Shown here piece after piece: positions 31,896-39,599 of a DNA stretch of 64,000 bases; position 1 is the first letter of the stretch, and each line of letters opens with the position of its first letter. The stretch comes from Spirochaetota bacterium (GTDB taxonomy: Bacteria > Spirochaetota > Spirochaetia > Treponematales > Rectinemataceae), in contig JAKLFE010000003.1 in NCBI GenBank assembly GCA_022711355.1, positions 1 to 64,000 of the forward strand. Reading direction: 5' to 3'. Under the pieces are notes generated by a model. The model saw only the letters and a list, made by a program, of their open reading frames with translations. It did not search any database and was not told the DNA's origin. Position numbers and translations under genes: made by a program.

Positions 31896-32734
31896 GAAAA
31901 ATACTATTGTTTTTTTCGGTCATTTTTTCGATAGCCGTTTTGCATGCTGAATCCACATCCGCATTACTGCAACGCTACAGTGTGCTCTATGAGGACTTGA
32001 GCAACATAAGAACCCCCGGATACAGAACCACGTACAAATGGCGTGAGAAAAAAAGTTACTTTGAAAAAAGTTCTATTTATAATACTAATAACCTACATAC
32101 ACTAGCAAACAATATGAACGGTTTTTTTAGAGTCATTGAAAACGAAACTGGAGATGTTTTCTATACGCGTTGTGGGGATTTCATTCGAGAAAAGAAATCC
32201 GGGGAAAGATACTTCTTTATAGGATCAAGATCTTTTACGTTAACAAGCGAAGTAGTTGGTGAAATAAATAATAATACAGAATCGCGTACTCAAGCTGTTT
32301 ATACCGAACTATTCCTACCCAAAGAAGGAGCTCGAATAGAAAAAGATGGTGTCCTTTTTTCTTTCGATGAGGTTGAAAGTCTAGGGCAGGTATCTGTCAT
32401 TGCGGGGATGCTCGAGGAGTCGAGTGTTGATTCTGTAGTCACAGTATCTGAGATGCAAAAAATACTCATGGAGCTGAGGGGGAAAGGCAGATCACTGAGA
32501 CTATTAAGCGATAGCAAAATGTACTACCTTGATAAGATCCTAGATATATGTATTCAAGCAGGAAAGGATAGAGAATTACTAGAGGACATCTACAACTTTC
32601 TAGATGAAAATACGAAAAAGGTTTTTGATGCGAATAGAAATAGAGCGGCAGAGCTGCATTTTTTTACCACGAGATATAAACACATGATTCAGAAGATGCT
32701 TCCATATGTATCGATGTCTGAGTATGCACCCTGA
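31892..32734 (+). CDS. Secreted protein resembling flagellar rod/hook proteins (280 aa)
   Basis: 280 residues, AT-rich gene. N-terminal signal peptide (MRKILLFFSVIFSIAVLHAE). Residues 22-120 recall FlgF/FlgG-type proteins: LYEDLSNIRTPGYRTTYK matches the NNLANVNTPGYK box, and NGFFRVIENETGDVFYTRCGDF matches the GFFQV...YTRDGSF segment. The C-terminal half is unrelated. True rod proteins have no Sec signal, so this is a divergent paralogue with another job. Placed directly after an RHS tip with 4-bp overlap, it could be the immunity protein, but this is only a guess from position. Confidence 0.55.
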   Translation: MRKILLFFSVIFSIAVLHAESTSALLQRYSVLYEDLSNIRTPGYRTTYKWREKKSYFEKSSIYNTNNLHTLANNMNGFFRVIENETGDVFYTRCGDFIREKKSGERYFFIGSRSFTLTSEVVGEINNNTESRTQAVYTELFLPKEGARIEKDGVLFSFDEVESLGQVSVIAGMLEESSVDSVVTVSEMQKILMELRGKGRSLRLLSDSKMYYLDKILDICIQAGKDRELLEDIYNFLDENTKKVFDANRNRAAELHFFTTRYKHMIQKMLPYVSMSEYAP

Positions 32735-33000
32735 CGTACTCCATGAAGAGAATTGCTTGGCTTCAATCAGTGGTTGCGACGATTTACGTGCAAGTGTTTT
32801 TGTGCAAACGAGTGTCGCGTGTCCGCGGGGGGCTGTGCTGCGTTCAATCAAGAAGGCCCGTCGAGTGCGTAATGGGTATATGAGAATGCCACATAAAACC
32901 AGGAGTGTGTGTGGTATAATGTGCTGGCCTGGGCCAAACGGGGGGATCCTCGACACGAGTTCGATATGGAGAGAACGCTGCAGGGGATAGAGCCCAGGAA

Positions 33001-33062
33001 TGCCTAACGTCGCTTCGACCTGACAAGCCTGACGGCTTGCAGGTCAAGCGGGAGGTTAGGCA
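33001..33062. other. attC-like recombination site
   Basis: A 62-bp imperfect palindrome: outer boxes TGCCTAAC (33001-33008) and GTTAGGCA (33055-33062), inner boxes CGCTTcGACCTG and CAGGTCAAGCG with one extrahelical C, unpaired spacers GT and GGAG between boxes, and a terminal hairpin CAAGCC/GGCTTG. This order (RYYYAAC, spacer, inner box with extra base, loop, GTTRRRY) is that of integron attC sites. No integrase gene is in the window. Confidence 0.5.
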
Positions 33063-33230
33063 AAGAGCATGATTCCAGCAATGTAGTGAACTTCGTAGCA
33101 GTGAGCCGGCATTGCGTTGTTTGGGCCGTACGAAGGTTATGCGAATTTTCTCATTCGCTTGACCGGCAAGCCGACGCGACGGGGTTGAACCACGCGACAC
33201 TATCGCATGATTCCGTAGGGCGGCGGGTGC

Positions 33231-33284
33231 GAGAAAAAAGGCGGCGGTCCGCGAGTACTCGAGCGGATTGTCGCCTTTTTTCTC
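33231..33284. terminator. Long bidirectional terminator-like hairpin
   Basis: A 13-bp arm GAGAAAAAAGGCG pairs with CGCCTTTTTTCTC around a GC-rich inner palindrome. T runs exist on both strands. It lies in the gene-free stretch 32735-33609. Confidence 0.6.
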
Positions 33285-33358
33285 ACAGGACTCGCCATAC
33301 GAAGTCATTAGAAAGTATGCGTCGGCTTCTACCCAATCAATCGAGTGCGCTTGCCACT

Positions 33359-33587
33359 CGAGCCAATAAAAGATCCCGCTTAACCTGCGAGCGACCGAAG
33401 GGAGCGAGTCAGGTTGAAGCGTTCTTTTTATTTCTCGCCGGCTCGATAACGTCAACGTTTTTTTCGCATTCTGCTGCGTCATGGATGACGAAGGATCCGC
33501 CCTACGCAGCCAGAAAAAAGTATGCACCGGCTTGATTGCGTAGGTGCAGCGTGCCGTTCGAGCCAATAAAGGATCCCGCCTAACCTG
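33359..33587 (-). repeat. Pair of direct repeats with attC-like cores
   Basis: A 29-bp sequence (minus strand CAGGTTARGCGGGATC..., with TTTATTGGCTCG) occurs at 33359-33387 and 33559-33587, exactly 200 bp apart, with 2 differences. Each carries GTTRRRY (GTTAAGC, GTTAGGC). About 110 bp next to each copy are also similar. Copy 1 sits in a palindrome with CGCTT-(C)AACCTG / CAGGTTAAGCG, like the inner boxes at 33001-33062. Open frames over it look non-coding. Confidence 0.5.
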
Positions 33588-33609
33588 TGGTCGGGCGGGC
33601 GGCCCGCTC

Positions 33610-34542
33610 CTAGGCCTTCGCTTCCGGCCGCCCCTCGAGCTGGGAGACGATCGCCCCCGCGAGCATCAAGAGGCCGCCGATCGCGAGCCGCCAGGTGAGG
33701 GCCTCCCCCAGGATGAGCACCCCGCCTATGCCGGCGAAGAGGGACTCCATCGACATGAGGATCGAGGCGTGGGCGGGGTGGGCCGTCCTTTGCCCGAGGA
33801 TCTGGAGGGTGAAGGCGACGCCGCAGGACATGATACCGCCGTAGAGGATGGGGACGGCCGCGGCGAGCGCGCCGGCGAAGGGCGCGGGCTCGAGGAGGAG
33901 GGCGGAGGCGAGGCTGTAGGCCGCGCAGACGGCGAACTGCCCCGCGGAGAGCTCGATGGGGTCGATGCGGTGGACCAGGTGGGCCAGGACGAGGATGTGG
34001 AAGGCCCAGAAGAGGGAGCCCGCGAGGACGAGGAGGTCGCCCTCGGCCATCGTGAAGCCCGCGCCCACGCTGAGGATGTATAGCCCCGCGAGGGCGAGGA
34101 GGACGCCCGCCCAGATGTGCAGCCTCGCGCGCCTGCCGGCCAGGAGGCCGAGGATGGGCACGAGGACCACGTAGAGGCTCGTGATGAAGCCCGCGTTGCC
34201 CGCCGTCGTCGAGACCAGGCCGAGCTGCTGGAGGATGGATCCCGAGAAGAGCACGGTCCCGGCGAGGGCCACCCCGCCGGCCTTGGCCCAGCCGCGCAGG
34301 GGCGCCGGGCTCCCCGCCGCGGCGGCTCCGCGCGCGGGATCGCCGCCCGCGGCCGCGCGCCGGCGCCGCAGCGCGATGAGGGGGAGGAGGACGAGGGCCC
34401 CGAGGAGGTAGCGCACGCCGTTGTAGGCCAGGGGCCCGATGTGCTCCATGCCGCTCCGCTGGGCGGAGAAGGCGAAGCCCCAGATGATCGCCGCGGTGAG
34501 GAGGAGGGCGTCGGCGCCGAGGGCCTGCTTCGTCAGACTCAT
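33610..34542 (-). CDS. EamA/DMT-superfamily transporter
   Basis: 310 residues, ten hydrophobic segments in two EamA halves: ADALLLTAAIIWGFAFSAQRSGM with the typical W-G-F start, GPLAYNGVRYLLGALVLLPL, then GDLLVLAGSLFWAFHILVL opening the second half and ESLFAGIGGVLILGEALTW near the end. Members export or import amino acids, nucleosides or other metabolites; the substrate cannot be told. The mRNA looks leaderless (TTGCCT-18-TACCCT-7-ATG). Its stop TAG at 33610 lies next to the last attC-like repeat. Confidence 0.9.
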   Translation of the reverse strand: MSLTKQALGADALLLTAAIIWGFAFSAQRSGMEHIGPLAYNGVRYLLGALVLLPLIALRRRRAAAGGDPARGAAAAGSPAPLRGWAKAGGVALAGTVLFSGSILQQLGLVSTTAGNAGFITSLYVVLVPILGLLAGRRARLHIWAGVLLALAGLYILSVGAGFTMAEGDLLVLAGSLFWAFHILVLAHLVHRIDPIELSAGQFAVCAAYSLASALLLEPAPFAGALAAAVPILYGGIMSCGVAFTLQILGQRTAHPAHASILMSMESLFAGIGGVLILGEALTWRLAIGGLLMLAGAIVSQLEGRPEAKA

Positions 34543-34589
34543 GGGCTCGAGGGTAGCCGCCCCCGGCCGCGGGAGGCAAGCCCCCGCCC

Positions 34590-34618
34590 TTGCGCCGCCG
34601 GGCCGCCGAGGCTAGGCT
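34590..34618 (+). promoter_or_regulatory. Leaderless-type promoter
   Basis: TTGCGC (34590-34595), 17-bp spacer, TAGGCT (34613-34618), 7 nt to the ATG at 34626. The divergent EamA promoter (34550-34579) is next to it. Confidence 0.5.
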
Positions 34619-34625
34619 AGGCCCC

Positions 34626-36656
34626 ATGCAGCCTGGCCTCGCCGAGCGCCTCTCCGCCATCGTGCCCTTCCGCTACCTCCCCCGGATCGAGCTCGAATCC
34701 CTCGTCGAAGACTCGGAGGCGCGGAGCTACCGCCCCGGCGAGTCCCTCGTGCGCCAGGGCGACGAGCGCTCCGACGAGGTCTTCGTCCTCCTCTCGGGCT
34801 CCGCCGAGTCGGTGGACCTCTCGAGGAGCCCGCCCTTCCGCGTGGGCGTCATCGACGCGGGCTCCTACTTCGGCGAGCGCTCCTGCCTCCTCGGCGCCCC
34901 GCGCCAGTTCGAGGTGCGGGCCCTCGCGGAGAGCGAGGCCCTCGCCGTGCCGGGCCCCCGCTTCCTCCGCCTCCTTTCCGAGTCGCGGAGCTTCGCCCAG
35001 GGCTTCGGCACCAAGCTCCGAGAGGGCCTCGGCCTCTTCGAGGCCTTCGACCGCTTCAACGCCGAGGTGCAGAGCGGGGTGGCCGCGGGCCACATCGAGA
35101 TCCGGCGCCTGGCCGAGCTGTACAAGGCCCTCGAGCCTGCCCTCCATCCCCTGGCCTCCGAGCCCGGGAGGATCGACTGGGGGGCCCTGGCCTACGCGGT
35201 GCGGCGCCTGCCCGAGAACGTCACGCGGAGCTTCGTCTTCCTCCTCACCGACAACCTGCCCACCGTCTACGCCAAGGTCGAGCTCCTCTTCCCCTTCGTG
35301 CCCACCGAGGCGAGGCACCGCTTCGTCTACGAGATGATGAGCGGCAAGGACATGGTACTCGTGCGCGACGGGATCTCGGACCTCCTGGACTTCGTCACCT
35401 GCCTCTGCCTCTTCGCGGTGGAGGCGAGGAAGATCCGCTACCGCCTGAACCACCCCGATCTCCTCCTCGCCCTCGCGCGCTCGGGCGCCCCCGCCGGGGG
35501 AGGGCACCCCGGGGCGGCGCCCGGGCTGCCGGGGGAGGGCCTCGAGGGCCTGCCCTTCGACGAGGAGGAGAAGGCCGAGCTGCGCCGGCTCTGGCCCGAG
35601 CGCCCCGGCGAGCGCGTGCGCGAGATCGTCTTCCACCGCCAGGCCTACTCGGTGGACGTGCGCAAGCAGGTGAACAACTACAACAGCCGCCTGGCCGAGC
35701 GTTGGGCGAGCGAGGTCGGCGAGGCCGCCGAGTCCCTCGTCGGCGCCCGGCCCTCCGACCTCCCCGAGGCCTTCGAGGTCCACATCGTGTCCTCGAACGC
35801 CCACTCGGTCTCCAACTGCCTCTCGCCCTACTTAGGCTCGATGCGCGGCGAGATCCTGCGCTGGGCCGAGGGCCGGGGCCTCCGCCTCCCCGGCTGGGCC
35901 GAGCCCGACGACGAGCTCTACCACCTCGCCCGGCCCTGGCTCGAGGCTTTCCCCGGGCGCCGCCGCGAGGCGGCCGAGGCCGAGGCCGCCGCGGGCATCC
36001 TCCGCCTCCCCGAGACCGTGACCACGGGCATCCAGGTCCAGCTCGTCGACCTGGCGCGGGCCGCCGGCATGGGCAGGCCCGGCCTCCTGGTGAACATCGA
36101 CTTCGCCTTCGGCGAGCAGGCCGAGGAGATCATGCGGAGCCTGCTGCTCCTCTTCGGCCGCAACGTGCGCTCGATCAACGTCCTCGGCAAGGCCGGGGCC
36201 CTCGCAGGCGCGCGCGGCGACGTCCTCGTCCCCACGGCCTTCATCGAGCAGGCGAACGACGCCTTCCGGCCCCTCCCCGGCGAGCCCGGCGGCCTCGAGG
36301 GGACCTCCTCCCGCCTCGGCGCCGCCCTCCTGGGCCGGGGGGTCGCGGAGGGGCCCCTGCTCACGGTGGGCGGCACCCTCCTGCAGAACCGAGCCATGCT
36401 CCAGTTCTACCGGCGCATCTGGGGCTGCGTCGGCATCGAGATGGAGGGGATCTGGTACCTCAGGGCCATCCTCGAGGCCGAGGAGCTCGGGGTCCTCAGG
36501 CCCGGCGCCCTCCGGCGCTTCCTCTACTACGTGAGCGACCTCCCCCTCGAGGCCGGGCAGCGCCTCTCCGAGCGCATGGGCCCCCTCGAGGGCATCCCGC
36601 CGCTCTACGCGATCACGCGCGAGGTCCTCAGTGGCATTAGCCACTCGGCGGCATAG
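34626..36656 (+). CDS. cNMP-binding domain protein with nucleosidase-like C-terminus
   Basis: 676 residues. The N-terminal part (about 15-125) is a cyclic-nucleotide-binding domain: YRPGESLVRQGDERSDEVFVLLSGSAE and the cassette region GSYFGERSCLLGAPRQFEVRA. A middle helical part follows. The C-terminal 300 residues contain VHIVSSNAHSVSNCLSPYLG and, near the end, CVGIEMEGIWYLRAI and YYVSDLPLE, which recall the IEME and SD motifs of nucleoside phosphorylases/nucleosidases. A function linking cAMP or cGMP to nucleoside handling is plausible, not shown. The last codons lie in a tandem 30-bp duplication. Confidence 0.65.
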   Translation: MQPGLAERLSAIVPFRYLPRIELESLVEDSEARSYRPGESLVRQGDERSDEVFVLLSGSAESVDLSRSPPFRVGVIDAGSYFGERSCLLGAPRQFEVRALAESEALAVPGPRFLRLLSESRSFAQGFGTKLREGLGLFEAFDRFNAEVQSGVAAGHIEIRRLAELYKALEPALHPLASEPGRIDWGALAYAVRRLPENVTRSFVFLLTDNLPTVYAKVELLFPFVPTEARHRFVYEMMSGKDMVLVRDGISDLLDFVTCLCLFAVEARKIRYRLNHPDLLLALARSGAPAGGGHPGAAPGLPGEGLEGLPFDEEEKAELRRLWPERPGERVREIVFHRQAYSVDVRKQVNNYNSRLAERWASEVGEAAESLVGARPSDLPEAFEVHIVSSNAHSVSNCLSPYLGSMRGEILRWAEGRGLRLPGWAEPDDELYHLARPWLEAFPGRRREAAEAEAAAGILRLPETVTTGIQVQLVDLARAAGMGRPGLLVNIDFAFGEQAEEIMRSLLLLFGRNVRSINVLGKAGALAGARGDVLVPTAFIEQANDAFRPLPGEPGGLEGTSSRLGAALLGRGVAEGPLLTVGGTLLQNRAMLQFYRRIWGCVGIEMEGIWYLRAILEAEELGVLRPGALRRFLYYVSDLPLEAGQRLSERMGPLEGIPPLYAITREVLSGISHSAA

Positions 36657-36691
36657 CCGCCTGGCATTAGCCACTCGGCGGCATAGCCGCT
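36632..36691 (+). repeat. Tandem 30-bp duplication across a stop codon
   Basis: TGGCATTAGCCACTCGGCGG and the following CATAGCCGC occur at 36632 and again at 36662 (period 30), with a third partial copy at 36692. The stop codon TAG of the preceding gene is inside copy 1. Each unit contains TGGCATTAGCCA and GCGGCATAGCCGC palindromes. Confidence 0.8.
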
Positions 36692-36757
36692 TGGCAGTAG
36701 CCGCCCGCGGCGGCCCTCGGGGCCCCGGACCCAGGCGGGGGGCGCCTCCGGCGGCCA

Positions 36758-36787
36758 TTGTGGCGCCGGCCCCGGCGGCGGTACTAT
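36758..36787 (+). promoter_or_regulatory. Promoter of the Mla-like operon
   Basis: TTGTGG (36758-36763), 18-bp spacer, TACTAT (36782-36787); leader of about 40 nt with GCGGGAGA before the ATG. Confidence 0.5.
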
Positions 36788-36833
36788 GGGGCAGGGGCGG
36801 GGGCCGCGGGCCGCCGCCCCGAGCGGGAGAACT

Positions 36834-37613
36834 ATGCTTGAACGCCTCGGCCGCGCGACGATCCGCCGCGCGGAAGAAGCCTCCTACGCCTTCGGGTTCT
36901 TCGCCCAGGTGATGCGGGAGTCGATCCTCTTCTTCCGGAGGAGGCAGGTCGGCTTCAAGGTCCTCGTCATGCAGATCCTCTTCACGGGGGTCGAGGCCCT
37001 CCGCATCTCGGCGGTCCTCGCCGTGGCCATCGGCGCCGCCATCAACCTGATCGGCTCCTCCCTCCTCGCCGAGTTCGGCCAGTCCAAGCTCATGTACAGC
37101 CTCCTGATCATCGTGATCACGCGCGAGCTCGGGCCCCTGCTCACCGCCTTCATCGTCATCGCCCGCTCGGGCACGGCCATAGCCACGGAGCTGGGCGGCA
37201 TGGTGGTCGCCCACGAGATCGAGGCCTACGTGGCGGTGGGCGTGAACCCGATCTCCTACCTCGCCGCCCCCCGCCTCCTCGGGGTCGTCGCCTCCATGCT
37301 CACCCTGGACGTCTACTTCAACCTCTTCGGCCTGGCCGGCTCCTTCGCCGTGGTCCAGCTCATCAAGCCCATCGCCTTCGACGAGTACTTCCGCAACCTC
37401 CTCGAGGTCCTCGGCGCGGGCGACCTCCTCATGGGGCTCCTGAAGAGCCTCGTCTTCGGCGTCATCATCGCCGTCGCCTCCCTCTACCGCGGCTTCGCGG
37501 TGGAGCGGGCGAGCACCGAGGTCCCGGTCGCCGGCATCCGCGCGGTCGGGTCGAGCTTCATGCTCTGCATCGTGGCGGACGTCCTCCTGACCGCGATGCA
37601 GTACCTGGGCTGA
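36834..37613 (+). CDS. mlaE: Mla-type lipid ABC transporter permease
   Basis: 259 residues, single MlaE (DUF140) domain with about five membrane segments. Family stretches: GVEALRISAVLAVAIGAA, IIVITRELGPLLTAFIVIARSGTAIATELG (the conserved E-L-G-P and S-G region) and HEIEAYVAVGVNPISYLAAPR. It forms the inner-membrane part of a phospholipid transport complex. First of four genes (E, F, D, TPR lipoprotein), spaced 4 bp or overlapping. No MlaC or MlaB is present in the window. Confidence 0.94.
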   Translation: MLERLGRATIRRAEEASYAFGFFAQVMRESILFFRRRQVGFKVLVMQILFTGVEALRISAVLAVAIGAAINLIGSSLLAEFGQSKLMYSLLIIVITRELGPLLTAFIVIARSGTAIATELGGMVVAHEIEAYVAVGVNPISYLAAPRLLGVVASMLTLDVYFNLFGLAGSFAVVQLIKPIAFDEYFRNLLEVLGAGDLLMGLLKSLVFGVIIAVASLYRGFAVERASTEVPVAGIRAVGSSFMLCIVADVLLTAMQYLG

Positions 37614-37617
37614 TCGC

Positions 37618-38550
37618 GTGGCCGCGCCCGTCCTCGAGCTGCGCTCGGTCACCTGCACCCGCGGCGAGGCCGTCATCCTCGACGAGGTCTCCCTCCGCCT
37701 GGAGGAGGGCGAGGCCGCCTTCTTCATGGGCGCCGCCGGCTCGGGCAAGTCGGCCCTCCTGAAGGCCGCCTCCGGCCTCGACGTGGCCTCGGCGGGGGAG
37801 ATACTCTTCCGCGGCCGCGAGCTCTCGCGCATGACGCGCCGCGAGGAGGCCGAGTTCCGCCGCAAGACCGGCTTCGTCTTCCAGGACGCGGCGCTCTGGG
37901 CCAACCAGAGCCTCTACGACAACCTGGCCCTGCCGGTGCGCATCCACGAGCCGGGCCTGGGCGCCGCGGCGATCGACGCGGCGGTGCGCCGGGCCGCGGA
38001 GCTCGTCGGCTACGACGAGGAGCTCAGGGCCCGCCCCGCCGAGCTCTCGCTGGGGGAGCGCCGCCTCATCGGCCTGGCGAGGGCCCTGGTCCTCGATCCC
38101 GAGCTCCTGTACATGGACGAGCCGGCGGCCAACCTCGACGAGGAGTCGGCCGAGCGCGTCCACGAGATCCAGGCGGCCCTGAAGGATCGGGGCCGGAGCC
38201 TGTTCGTGGCCAGCTCGAGCTCGGCCGCGGTCTCGCGCTTCGCCGACCGGGTGGGCGTGCTCCGCGGCGGGCGGCTCCTGGCCTACGGGAGCTTCGACGA
38301 GGCGGCCGCCTGGACCGATCCCGCCCTCCGCGGGATCACCGGCCGGCTCAAGGCGCGCAAGGCCCCGCCCCGGCCCGAGTGGGCGAGCTCCCTGGCGGGG
38401 GCCTGGGCCGACGCCCTGGCCGAGGACAAGTCCGCCGTCGACGAGCCCGAGTGGAAGCTCCGCGACGGCGCGTCGGGCGATGGCGATATCGATAGCGACG
38501 CCGATGCCGGCCCCTCCGAGGGCGGCGGCGAGGAGGATGGACGAGGATGA
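37618..38550 (+). CDS. mlaF: Mla-type lipid ABC transporter ATPase
   Basis: 310 residues. ABC ATPase with Walker A GAAGSGKSALL (about 39-49), Q-loop FVFQDAALWANQS, signature LSLGERR, Walker B LLYMDEPAANLDEES; the MlaF-like AL(W/F)...NQSLYDN stretch is present. The usual H-loop His is not obvious (VASSSSAAVSRFADRV), which is unusual and may weaken hydrolysis. The C-terminal 70 residues are an extra acidic, low-complexity tail ending GGGEEDGRG. GTG start 4 bp after mlaE. Confidence 0.9.
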   Translation: MAAPVLELRSVTCTRGEAVILDEVSLRLEEGEAAFFMGAAGSGKSALLKAASGLDVASAGEILFRGRELSRMTRREEAEFRRKTGFVFQDAALWANQSLYDNLALPVRIHEPGLGAAAIDAAVRRAAELVGYDEELRARPAELSLGERRLIGLARALVLDPELLYMDEPAANLDEESAERVHEIQAALKDRGRSLFVASSSSAAVSRFADRVGVLRGGRLLAYGSFDEAAAWTDPALRGITGRLKARKAPPRPEWASSLAGAWADALAEDKSAVDEPEWKLRDGASGDGDIDSDADAGPSEGGGEEDGRG

Positions 38551-39599
38551 AATTCAGGATTCGCCACGCCGACCGGATCGTCGGCGCCTTCGTCCTCGTC
38601 GCGGCGGCCGCGCTCTGCGGGAGCATCGTCCTGGTCGGCGCGAACCAGCGATGGTTCGCCCGCGACTACCGCTTCGAGACCCGCTTCGCCTCGGCCGCGG
38701 GCGTGGCCCCGGGCACGGCCATCTACATGAAGGGCTTCCAGATCGGCAAGATCCAGCGCATAACGCTCAACGAGGGCAACGAGGTCGACGCGACCTTCGT
38801 CGTCTACGACGACTACTACCCCAAGGCGCGCAAGGACTCGGTCCTCGAGCTGGTCACCTCGCCCATCGGCCTCGGGACCCAGCTCCTGTTCCATCCGGGC
38901 AAGGCCGAGGAAGTCCTCGCCGAGGGCTCCTTCGTGCCGCTCGCGGGCTCCGAGGAGGGGAGGTTCCTCATCGAGGAGGGCCTCGTGGAGATCCCGCCCA
39001 AGGACGACACGATCACGCGGCTCCTCGCCGGGATCAACCCCCTCATCGAGGATCTCGACAAGACCGTCGTCACCGTCAACCGGACCCTCACCGAGGTCAA
39101 CCGCGCCCTCGCCGGCCAGAGCTCCGGCCCCGCCGGCCGCATCGTCAACGACGCCGCGAAGGCGGTGGCGACCGCGGAGTCCTACGTCGACACCCTCATG
39201 GCCCAGGTCTCGGACCTCCTTAAGTCGGCCAACGCGGTGGCGGACAACGCCGCGGCCATGAGCGCCGAGCTGCGCGACCCCACGGGCCTCGTGCCCCGGC
39301 TCCTCGACGCCAAGGGCTCGGTGAAGACCCTCCTCGACGACAAGAACGTCCTCTTCGACCGGCTGACCTCGAGCCTCGCCGAGACCGAGAAGACGCTCAA
39401 GAACGTGCAGGGGATCACGCAGGAGCTCAGGGCCCAGATGCCCTCCATCGGCGTGGCGATCGACGAGGGCAGGACGGCGATCAAGCAGGCCCAGGACGTC
39501 CTCGAGGGCCTCAAGAACAACCCCCTGCTCCGGGGCGGGGTGCCCGAGCGCCGCGAGCAGCAGCCGCTCTATCAAAGCCTGCGCGAGGGGGAGTTCTGA
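38547..39599 (+). CDS. mlaD: MCE-domain lipid-binding protein (MlaD-like)
   Basis: 350 residues. One N-terminal membrane anchor (IVGAFVLVAAAALCGSIVLV), then a single MCE domain (about 42-120: RFASAAGVAPGTAIYMKGFQIGKIQRI) and a long C-terminal helical region (130-330) that may form a tube or bridge across the periplasm as in longer MCE proteins. The ATG overlaps the mlaF stop by 4 bp. It would ferry phospholipids between the inner and outer membrane with MlaE and MlaF. Confidence 0.93.
   Translation: MKFRIRHADRIVGAFVLVAAAALCGSIVLVGANQRWFARDYRFETRFASAAGVAPGTAIYMKGFQIGKIQRITLNEGNEVDATFVVYDDYYPKARKDSVLELVTSPIGLGTQLLFHPGKAEEVLAEGSFVPLAGSEEGRFLIEEGLVEIPPKDDTITRLLAGINPLIEDLDKTVVTVNRTLTEVNRALAGQSSGPAGRIVNDAAKAVATAESYVDTLMAQVSDLLKSANAVADNAAAMSAELRDPTGLVPRLLDAKGSVKTLLDDKNVLFDRLTSSLAETEKTLKNVQGITQELRAQMPSIGVAIDEGRTAIKQAQDVLEGLKNNPLLRGGVPERREQQPLYQSLREGEF

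Noticed and set aside
32844-33566. A 240-codon open frame on the minus strand across the attC-like sites
   Set aside because: It runs through palindromes and direct repeats, has no ribosome binding site, no recognisable domain and repeat-derived peptide stretches.
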